17,564 nt of DNA. Origin: DAIQNV01 sp036788215. GTDB lineage: Bacteria > Planctomycetota > Phycisphaerae > Phycisphaerales > UBA1924. This document shows positions 6,074 to 12,325 of this stretch, piece by piece. Each line of letters begins with the position of its first letter. The stretch's first letter is position 1. The notes under the pieces were generated by a model. It had not been told where the DNA came from, ran no database searches, and saw only the letters and a program-made list of their open reading frames with translations. The stretch is from the NCBI GenBank assembly GCA_036788215.1, contig DAIQNV010000065.1, positions 1 through 17,564 of the forward strand, written 5' to 3'. Both the position numbers and the translations under genes were made by a program.

Positions 6074-7281
6074 CCCAAGTGGCCCGAGCGTTCGATCGCC
6101 CGGGCGGCCTCGATGGAGTGCCTGGCCCAGGGCAACTCCTCGAGCCGCGCCTTGCGGATGGGCTTGCCGGTCGCTTCGCAGAGCCCGTAGACGCCCTCGT
6201 CGATGCGCTGCAGGGCGTCGTCGATCTCTTTGATGAGCCGACGGTCCGCGGCTGCGAGATCGAGCGAGAGGGAGCGCTCGTAGCTGTCCGAGCCCTGCTC
6301 CGCCAGGTGCTGGGGGAGGCTGCTGAGGTCGCCGGCGTTGCCCAGGAGGGCCTCCGCCTCGATCGCGCTCAGGTCGCCGATCAGTTCGGCCCGCTTGACG
6401 AGCAGCACCTTGCGGAAGCGGTCCAGTTCACGCTTGTTGAACGGGCTCTTCTTCTTGCCGTCGGGGGCGGTGTCGAGGGTGTCATCCTCGGGGGGCGGCG
6501 CCGACGGGCCCGAGGGGATCAGCGGGCGACGGATCGGCGAGCCCGGGCCCAGCAGCATCCCGCTGGTCGGCGGGAACTTGGGCGTGGGCTTGCTTGCCTT
6601 GCTCTTCTTGGCGGGCTTCTTCGAGACGATCGTGATGCCCTTGCGGTTGGACTTCTTGTCGTCGCCCCCGTCCGCAGCAGCGCCGTCCGCGCCCGTCGCA
6701 TCCTCAGCGGGCTTCGACGGNNNNNNNNNNNNNNNNNNNNNNNNNNNNNNNNNNNNNNNNNNNNNNNNNNNNNNNNNNNNNNNNNNNNNNNNNNNNNNNN
6801 NNNNNNNNNNNNNNNNNNNNCCGGACTTGCCCCCGCTCGCCTTGGTCTCCGCCGGCGCGGTGCTGCCCGACTTCTTCGAGGGAGCCTTCTTGTCGCCCGA
6901 GGCCTTGTCGCCCGGTGCCGCCTTCGCCGGGCTCTTCTTGGCGTCCGCCTTGCCCGTTGCCTTCTTCGCAGCGGGCGATTTGGCCGGCGCCTTGCTCGCG
7001 GGCGCCTGGCCCGCAGACCCCTTGGAGGCCCCGGTCGGGGCCTTCTTCGCGGTCTTCTTCTTCGAGACGGACTTCTTCGCGGCACCCGATGATGGCATCT
7101 TCTTCGCCGCGGCTTTCTTGGTGGTCTTCTTGGTCGCCGGCTTCTTCGCGGTCTTCTTCGAGGCGCCCGATCCGGCCCCTGATCCAGACTTCGCGATCTT
7201 CTTTGCCGACTTTTTCGCGCCGGAGCCTGCGGGCTTGGTCCCGCGGCCTGCGCTCTTGGATGTCGTGTTCGCCTTGGCCAA
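6070..7281 (-). CDS. DksA/TraR-like protein with a long Lys/Ala-rich (histone H1-like) N-terminal tail; contains an assembly gap
   Basis: The C-terminal part (about the last 130 residues) is a DksA/TraR-type domain: a long helical hairpin (KRELDRFRKVLLVKRAELI through the DALQRIDEGVYG turn) followed by the zinc-ribbon region CEATGKPIRKARLEELPW. DksA proteins bind RNA polymerase through the secondary channel and modulate initiation with ppGpp. Only the first of the four zinc cysteines remains; the others are Thr, Ser and Ala. Everything before it is low-complexity Lys/Ala/Ser/Pro with many KKTAKK and PAKKA units, like histone H1 tails, probably a nonspecific DNA-binding arm. The TTG start at 7281 has GAGGG (7288-7292) 6 bases upstream. 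A 100-N gap (6721-6820) interrupts the gene, but the frame is the same on both sides. The domain call is confident; regulation through ppGpp is not established. Confidence 0.85.
   Translation of the reverse strand: MAKANTTSKSAGRGTKPAGSGAKKSAKKIAKSGSGAGSGASKKTAKKPATKKTTKKAAAKKMPSSGAAKKSVSKKKTAKKAPTGASKGSAGQAPASKAPAKSPAAKKATGKADAKKSPAKAAPGDKASGDKKAPSKKSGSTAPAETKASGGKSXXXXXXXXXXXXXXXXXXXXXXXXXXXXXXXXXXPSKPAEDATGADGAAADGGDDKKSNRKGITIVSKKPAKKSKASKPTPKFPPTSGMLLGPGSPIRRPLIPSGPSAPPPEDDTLDTAPDGKKKSPFNKRELDRFRKVLLVKRAELIGDLSAIEAEALLGNAGDLSSLPQHLAEQGSDSYERSLSLDLAAADRRLIKEIDDALQRIDEGVYGLCEATGKPIRKARLEELPWARHSIEAARAIERSGHLG
6721..6820. other. Assembly gap, 100 N
   Basis: Exactly 100 N, the usual placeholder size, within the low-complexity segment of the DksA-like gene. 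Repetitive Lys/Ala codons on the left and right flanks are a likely cause of the break. The same reading frame continues on both sides, so if nothing else is wrong the true length leaves remainder 1 on division by 3. Confidence 0.99.
7042..7159. repeat. 19-base direct repeat in the Lys/Ala-rich coding tail
   Basis: The 19-mer CTTCTTCGCGGTCTTCTTC occurs at 7042-7060 and again at 7141-7159. On the coding (minus) strand it encodes KKTAKK-type units. It shows that the tail grew by duplication of short codon blocks and helps explain the nearby assembly gap. Confidence 0.8.
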
Positions 7282-7350
7282 CTCCAGCCCTCGGACGACC
7301 GTGCTCCGAATGAAATCCGATCAAACAACCGGTTTCATCCAATGGTGCGA

Positions 7351-7379
7351 ACGCTATCCGGACCCACGCGCAGAGTCAA
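7351..7379 (-). promoter_or_regulatory. Possible sigma-70-type promoter upstream of the DksA-like gene
   Basis: On the minus strand TTGACT (7379-7374) and TAGCGT (7356-7351) are separated by exactly 17 bases. They lie in the 213-base spacer between accA and the DksA-like gene, about 70 bases before the TTG start. The -35 box matches five of six consensus bases and the -10 box about three. If real, dksA-like and lspA are transcribed apart from accA. Nothing else was recognised in this spacer. Confidence 0.35.
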
Positions 7380-7494
7380 AACAGACCGGCTCCCAAGCGG
7401 TTTTCTGGGTCGACTCCCGAGTTTAAGAACCACCTGAACGTGGGGCGCTCCAAGGGGGCCTTCCGACCGGTCGCGAGCCGCTGGGTTTCGCCCC

Positions 7495-8559
7495 TCAGTC
7501 CGCGTCCGCAGGTGTGCCGGCGCGCGTGCCCGCGACCACGACCTCGGGCCCGGCGCTCTCCGGGGCGGGGGGCGCTTCCTCGGTGTACGCGCCCAGCTTA
7601 CGGAACCGGGCGTACCGGCCCTCGAGGAGTTCCTCGGCGCTCCGGGTCACCAGTTCGTCGAGCTGCTTCACGCACCAGTCGCGCACGAGTTCCGCGGCGC
7701 GGTCCGGGTCGCGGTGGGCCGCTCCCGGGGGCTCCTCGATCACCTCGTCGACGATCCCGAGGCGCTTGTTCGCTGCTGCGGTGAGGCAGAGCGCCTCGGC
7801 GGCCTGGGAGTTGGTCGTCTCGTTCGCCTGCTTCCACAGGATCGCGGCGCACCCCTCCGGGCTGATGACGCTGTACCACGCGTGCTTGAGCATGCCCACG
7901 CGGTCGGAGACCGCGATCCCGAGCGCCCCGCCCGAGCCTCCCTCGCCGATCACGACGCTGACGATGGGCACGCGGATCCGGCTCATCTCCCGCAGGTTGA
8001 GCGCGATCGCTTCCGCCTGGCCCCGCTGCTCGGCGCCGAGCCCTGGATAAGCGCCGGGCGTGTCGACCAGCGTCACGATGGGCAGCCCGAACTTCTCCGC
8101 CAGCTTCATCTTCGCGAGCGCCTTGCGGTAGCCCTCGGGGTGGGCGCAGCCGAAGTGGCACTTGAGCTTCTCGTCGGTGTCGCGCCCCTTCTGGTGCCCC
8201 ACCAGGAGCACCTTGTGGGGGCCCAGGCGGGCGAACCCGGTCACGATCGCGGGGTCGTCGCCGAAGCGACGATCGCCGTGGAGTTCGCAGAAGTCGCGGC
8301 ACATCCGGAGGGCGTAGTCCCGGGTCTGCGGGCGGTTGGGATGGCGCGCGACCCGCACCGTGTTCCAAGCGGAGAGGTCCTGGTAGAGCGTGCCCAGTTG
8401 CTGGGCCCGCTCGGCCTTCAGGGCCGCGACGTCCTCGGGCGTGGGGGTGGAGCCATCCTCGAGGGAGGCCCCGGCCTTCACCGCCCGCTCGGCTTTCTCC
8501 AGCCTTGCTTCGAGATCACGCAGCCCGCGTTCGAAGTCGAGTTGGTAAAACATGGCCAT
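7495..8559 (-). CDS. accA: Acetyl-CoA carboxylase carboxyltransferase subunit alpha
   Basis: AccA, with AccD, transfers the carboxyl group from biotin on AccB to acetyl-CoA, the first step of fatty acid synthesis. The 354-residue product has the AccA N-terminal helices (LDFERGLRDLEARLEKAE) and the DLSAWNTVRVARHPNRPQTR and ELHGDRRFGDDPAIV stretches. The crotonase-fold core follows: TLVDTPGAYPGLGAEQRGQA, IGEGGSGGALGIAVSDRVGM and YSVISPEGCAAILWK. It lacks the AccD zinc finger, so it is not an AccDA fusion. It is somewhat longer than E. coli AccA (319), mainly through an acidic/proline C-terminal tail. AAGGGG lies just upstream of the ATG at 8559; a second ATG at 8553 is equally possible. It diverges from proC with 71 bases between starts; accD is not in view. 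Confidence 0.97.
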   Translation of the reverse strand: MAMFYQLDFERGLRDLEARLEKAERAVKAGASLEDGSTPTPEDVAALKAERAQQLGTLYQDLSAWNTVRVARHPNRPQTRDYALRMCRDFCELHGDRRFGDDPAIVTGFARLGPHKVLLVGHQKGRDTDEKLKCHFGCAHPEGYRKALAKMKLAEKFGLPIVTLVDTPGAYPGLGAEQRGQAEAIALNLREMSRIRVPIVSVVIGEGGSGGALGIAVSDRVGMLKHAWYSVISPEGCAAILWKQANETTNSQAAEALCLTAAANKRLGIVDEVIEEPPGAAHRDPDRAAELVRDWCVKQLDELVTRSAEELLEGRYARFRKLGAYTEEAPPAPESAGPEVVVAGTRAGTPADAD

Positions 8560-8630
8560 CGTGCCCCTTATCGGTCCGCCCCCCGGCGCCGACTCGATCG
8601 AACCTCAAGCGTAGCCCCCGGACGGTATTT

Positions 8631-9464
8631 GTGACACACGCGACCCCACTTGCGGTGATCGGCGGCGGTGCCATGGCTACCGCCATCCTTCTTGGTGCCC
8701 AGAAGGCGGGGGTTATCGACCCCGACCTGCTCGTGGTCGCCGATCCTGACCCCGAAAAGAGGGCCCGGTTCCGGGTGTCCGCCCCGACCGCGGCGGAAGC
8801 CCTGGGCATGCTCGAAGGGCTCGAGGCCCATCCGGGCGACGGGGCGGTCATGCTCGCGGTGAAGCCCCAGGTTCTTCCGCAGGTCGCGCAGGAGATCGGG
8901 CCGGCGCTCGCGGAGGGGCGGCCCTCGCGCCTCGTGCTGTCGATTCTCGCGGGGGTCACGAACAGGGGCGTCGCTTCGCTCGGGCCGGCGGCCCGGCCTG
9001 TCCGCGTCATGCCCAACACGCCTGCCCAGGTGTCCCGGGGGATGTCCGCGCTGGCGCCGTCCGACCTTTCGACCCCTGACGATCTTGCCCGGGCGCGGGC
9101 GTTGTTTGAAGCGGTCGGGCGGGTGGTCGAGCTGCCGGAGGACCTGATCGACGCCTTCACGGCGCTGGCGGGGTCCGGGCCGGCGTATGTCTTTCTACTG
9201 ACCGAGGCGATGGCCCAGGCGGCGGAATCGCTCGGGATCGCGCCCGACGATGCGGCCACGATTGCGAGGGCGACGGTCGCGGGCGCCGGGGCGCTGCTCG
9301 ACGCTGACCCCCGGGGCGCGGACGAGCTCCGCAAGGCGGTGACGAGCAAGGGGGGCACGACCGCTGCGGCTCTCGACACGTTCGAAGCGGGTGGTCTCCG
9401 CGAGCTGGTCCATAAGGCTCTCGCTGCGGCCCGGGATCGCGGGCGGGAGCTGGGCAAGGGCTGA
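8631..9464 (+). CDS. proC: Pyrroline-5-carboxylate reductase
   Basis: ProC reduces 1-pyrroline-5-carboxylate to L-proline with NAD(P)H, the last step of proline synthesis. The 277-residue product starts with a Rossmann loop (AVIGGGAMATAIL). It then shows VKPQVLPQV, the RVMPNTPAQVSRGMSAL stretch, and the C-terminal dimer-domain signature with ALAGSGPAYVFLLTEAM and VTSKGGTTAAALDTFE. The length is normal for the family. The GTG at 8631 is chosen because it gives the usual few residues before the Rossmann strand; the frame is open upstream to 8505, overlapping accA, but that stretch is unlike ProC. No convincing ribosome binding site precedes it, and TATTT just before the GTG might belong to a -10 element of a short-leader transcript. 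Confidence 0.96.
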   Translation: MTHATPLAVIGGGAMATAILLGAQKAGVIDPDLLVVADPDPEKRARFRVSAPTAAEALGMLEGLEAHPGDGAVMLAVKPQVLPQVAQEIGPALAEGRPSRLVLSILAGVTNRGVASLGPAARPVRVMPNTPAQVSRGMSALAPSDLSTPDDLARARALFEAVGRVVELPEDLIDAFTALAGSGPAYVFLLTEAMAQAAESLGIAPDDAATIARATVAGAGALLDADPRGADELRKAVTSKGGTTAAALDTFEAGGLRELVHKALAAARDRGRELGKG

Positions 9465-9491
9465 GCCCCGACGCGGTGTCCGCCGGCCCGG

Positions 9492-10637
9492 TCAGAAGTC
9501 GCGTCGGGCGAAGATCCAGCAGCAGAGCGCGAGGATCGCTGCTTCGAAGAGCAGCGAGGTGCCCAGGACCCACCAGAGCGAACGGTCCCGCAGTTCCTGC
9601 TCGGCGCGCGTCGCTCCCTGCTGGGAATCGGCGAACGCGTCGTCCGCGTCGACCTCGACGGGCCCGCCCGGGCCCGTGCCCTGCTCCGCGAGGCGGCGGA
9701 GGTCCGCCTCGCTGAACATGACGCGCTCAAGGAGCCCGATCGTCTCGGTCGTCTTGGGGAGGACGGTCTTCACCGCGTTGAGCCTGCCCACCCAGGCGTC
9801 GAGCGACCGGGCCTGGCCGGAGGCTTCGTTGTACTCGCGCCGAGTGCTCGCGAGGACCGCGTTGTGGACGTCGAGTTCCTCGGGCGTGGCGGCCCGGGCC
9901 GCGTCTTCCCCTTGCTCGGAGGCGAGCTGGCGGCGGGTGCCCGTTTCCATGCGCTCGATCCGGGTCTCGAGGCGTTCCGCCCGCACCTCGCCCATCTCAC
10001 GGAAGGTGACGAGGCTGGCGTGGGTCGCGGTCAGGATGAAGAGCGTGAGCCAGAGCAGCAGCGTGAGGAGGAGCGAGGCGACGGTGGACCGCGTCAGCAG
10101 GCCCAGCAGCACGCACATGCAGAAGAGGTAGCTGTAGAACGCCAGCACGATCGGGATGGCGAGCAGGATCCGTGGCTCCCACATCACGCCCTTGAGCCCG
10201 AACACCAGGAAGGTGCCCAGGGCGAAGACCGCGACCTGCAGCGCCACGAACAGCAGCCCGAACGCGTACTTCGTCAGGAGGAGCCGGATGCGCCCGATGG
10301 GCTTGCTCACCAGCATCTCGACCGTGCCCGACGACAGCAGGTCGGGGATGATCCCGGCGGTCGAGATCAGCGCCAGGATCGTCGCGGCCCACGTGAGCCA
10401 GACCTGCACGCCGAACTGCGTGAACACGATCTTGAAGAAGAGCTCGCGGTCGAAATCGATGGGCAGGTCGAAGCGCAGGCCGAAGGCGAAGACGCTGCCA
10501 TTGCGGAGGTCGAGGCCCGCGAACACGATCACGAGCACGCCCGAGAGGATCAGGGTGATCCAGAAGAGCTTCTTCGCGTTCAGCTCCCGGTACGCGTCCA
10601 CGAGGAGCGCCGTGGTCTGGCCGAGTGCACGGGTCAC
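9492..10637 (-). CDS. ABC-2-type transporter permease
   Basis: The 381-residue membrane subunit of an ABC transporter, paired with the ATPase encoded immediately upstream. Hydrophobic segments lie at about 23-42, 78-98, 125-147, 155-178, 182-205 and 352-375. The stretch LLSSGTVEMLVSKPIGR between the second and third segments is characteristic of ABC-2 permeases of the NatB/copper-exporter type. A long charged, coiled-coil-like region (about 210-345, rich in Glu, Arg and Ala) sits between the last two segments and is unusual for a simple exporter. The GTG start at 10637 overlaps the ATPase TGA (GTGA), with AAGGGGG 6 bases upstream. The stop lies 27 bases from the convergent proC stop. The transported substrate is unknown. 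Confidence 0.9.
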   Translation of the reverse strand: MTRALGQTTALLVDAYRELNAKKLFWITLILSGVLVIVFAGLDLRNGSVFAFGLRFDLPIDFDRELFFKIVFTQFGVQVWLTWAATILALISTAGIIPDLLSSGTVEMLVSKPIGRIRLLLTKYAFGLLFVALQVAVFALGTFLVFGLKGVMWEPRILLAIPIVLAFYSYLFCMCVLLGLLTRSTVASLLLTLLLWLTLFILTATHASLVTFREMGEVRAERLETRIERMETGTRRQLASEQGEDAARAATPEELDVHNAVLASTRREYNEASGQARSLDAWVGRLNAVKTVLPKTTETIGLLERVMFSEADLRRLAEQGTGPGGPVEVDADDAFADSQQGATRAEQELRDRSLWWVLGTSLLFEAAILALCCWIFARRDF

Positions 10638-11680
10638 GGCGCACCCCCTTTCCCGCTGAGCCGAGGCTTGGCGCCCCGGTCCGCCCCGGGGCGGAGTTCC
10701 TTGCCCGTCTCCGGGTCGGTCACCGCCTGCATGAACAGGTCCTCCAGCGTCGGGCGCACGGGGCGCATGCTGCGGATCACGATCCCCCGGGAGACCGCGG
10801 CGGTCACCACCGGCGCGACGACCGTGGCGGACTCGCTCCACACCGTGAGGCGCGAGCCCAGGACCTCCACCCGTTCCCCGCTCGCGAGCGTCCGCTCGGG
10901 GCCTTCCCCGGTGCCGACGCTCTCCGCGAGGGTGGTCGCGGCGCGGGCCGCCTGGTCGTCCTCCCCGTCGACGACGAACTCGTAGCGCCCCTGGCCGACC
11001 GCGAGCTCCGCCAGCGTCCCCTGCTGGGCGACGACGCCCTTCACGAGGATCGCGACGCGGTCGCAGACCATCTCCAGCTCGCCCAGGAGATGCGAGTTGA
11101 TCAGGACCCCACGCCCCTCATCGCGCAGTCGCTTCACGACATCGCGGATCTCCCGGCGTCCCACGGGGTCGACGCCGTCGGTCGGCTCGTCGAGCAGGAC
11201 GAGTTCGGGGTCGTTCACGAGCGCCTGCGCCAGGCCGATCCGCTGGCGCATGCCCTTGGAATACTTCCGCACGGGGGTCCTGGCCCATTCGGTCATACCC
11301 ACGAGGTCGAGCAGCTCGCCGGTCTTGCGCTGGCGTTCCTTGCGGGGCACGCCCGCCATGGCGCCGAAGAAGTCGATGACCTGCCATCCCTTGAGGTATC
11401 CCGGGAAGCGATGGTGCTCCGGGAGGTAGCCCACGCGGGCGAGCGACGCCTTGTCGCCGATCGGGCGCCCCAGCAGCGTGCCGGTGCCCCCGCTCCGCCG
11501 GATCACGGTCATGAGAATCTTCACCAGGGTCGACTTGCCCGCGCCGTTGGGCCCCAGCAGCCCGAAGACCTCGCCCCGGCCCACGCGCAGGTCGACCCCG
11601 CGCAGGGCCTTGACCTTCTTCCCGTAGGACTTGGCCAGCCCGGTCGACTCGATCGCCCACTCGCTTGCGATAGCGGTCAC
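10634..11680 (-). CDS. ABC transporter ATP-binding protein
   Basis: The 348-residue ATPase subunit drives the permease encoded next. It has Walker A GPNGAGKST (43-51), the signature YSKGMRQRI (140-148), Walker B LVLLDEPTDGVDP (160-172) and the switch H197 (INSHLLGE). The order and the YLPE sequence after the Q-loop position resemble the CcmA/NatA/DrrA type that partners ABC-2 permeases. After about residue 235 there is an extra domain of about 110 residues (SRGIVIRSMRPVRPTLEDLF near its end), similar to the C-terminal regulatory extensions of this group. The GTG at 11680 overlaps the methyltransferase TGA (GTGA) and has GGGGGAGG just upstream. Likely an exporter or membrane-maintenance system; substrate unknown. 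Confidence 0.95.
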   Translation of the reverse strand: MTAIASEWAIESTGLAKSYGKKVKALRGVDLRVGRGEVFGLLGPNGAGKSTLVKILMTVIRRSGGTGTLLGRPIGDKASLARVGYLPEHHRFPGYLKGWQVIDFFGAMAGVPRKERQRKTGELLDLVGMTEWARTPVRKYSKGMRQRIGLAQALVNDPELVLLDEPTDGVDPVGRREIRDVVKRLRDEGRGVLINSHLLGELEMVCDRVAILVKGVVAQQGTLAELAVGQGRYEFVVDGEDDQAARAATTLAESVGTGEGPERTLASGERVEVLGSRLTVWSESATVVAPVVTAAVSRGIVIRSMRPVRPTLEDLFMQAVTDPETGKELRPGADRGAKPRLSGKGGAP

Positions 11681-12314
11681 GACGCCTCCCCCTGTCGCGG
11701 CCTTCGCGCGACGATGTGGAACACATGCCAGTGCCTCGCCCGCCCCTCGGCGTCCTCCGCGTCCTTCTCGTCCTCCTCGAAGTGCTCGATCTCGAGCCCC
11801 TCGAGGAGGGTCAGTGCCCCGTCCCGGGTCTGGTGGCTCCGGTCCGGCAGGCTCGCCCAGGTGTCCCGCTCACCGAAGAGCTGCCCGCAGAACCNNNNNN
11901 NNNNNNNNNNNNNNNNNNNNNNNNNNNNNNNNNNNNNNNNNNNNNNNNNNNNNNNNNNNNNNNNNNNNNNNNNNNNNNNNNNNNNNNNNNNNNNCGCAGG
12001 CCCTCGGGGTGCCCGTCGATCGCGAGCACCCGCCAGCCCCGGGCGAGCAGCTCGATCGTGTCGCGCCCCTGGCCGCAGCCCAGGTCGATCGCGAGGGGAG
12101 CCGCCATCGTCGCCGGGACCCCGGTGTCCGCATCGGGGGGCGGGTCCCGATCGAACGCCCTGAGCGCCCGTGTCAGCGTCTCCCGCGCGGGCTTGCCCTC
12201 CATCCGGTCGAAGTAGGCTGGCCAGTCGCGGTCCTGAGCCGCGAGCCAGGCGGGCGACGGCGCCCGGACCGATCCGGGGGGCGGGACATCGGGCTGGGGA
12301 GGCAACTGGGTCAT
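11677..12314 (-). CDS. Class I SAM-dependent methyltransferase, interrupted by an assembly gap
   Basis: The N-terminal part carries DWPAYFDRMEGKPARETL and motif I AIDLGCGQGRDTIELLARG, followed by WRVLAIDGHPEG with the acidic residue that binds the SAM ribose. The part after the gap (FCGQLFGERDTWASL, then HWHVFHIVARR near the end) is the last half of the same fold and lies in a different frame. The change of frame coincides with the 100-N gap at 11895-11994, so this is one gene with a mis-sized gap, not evidence of a pseudogene. The ATG at 12314 is the only start upstream of the conserved DWPAYFD stretch. It is the first gene of a tight operon and overlaps the ATPase start by 4 bases. It resembles TehB/UbiE-like small-molecule methyltransferases; the substrate is unknown. 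Confidence 0.85.
11895..11994. other. Assembly gap, 100 N
   Basis: Exactly 100 N inside the methyltransferase gene. The coding frame to its right (GHPEGL) and to its left (FCGQLFGERD) differ by one step, so the true gap should leave remainder 2 on division by 3 rather than 1. From the usual spacing of these motifs in similar methyltransferases I expect roughly 60-70 missing residues, about 200 bases. Confidence 0.99.
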
Positions 12315-12325
12315 AGGCTGAGCGA

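Noticed and set aside
4739..6190. 483-codon plus-strand open frame across the helical-repeat gene and lspA
   Set aside because: It runs out of frame through one clear gene and antisense to another; the product is low-complexity Arg/Gly/Pro with no motif.
11677..12314. Methyltransferase as a frameshifted pseudogene
   Set aside because: The frame change coincides with a placeholder N gap of 100 bases, which is a simpler explanation than mutation.
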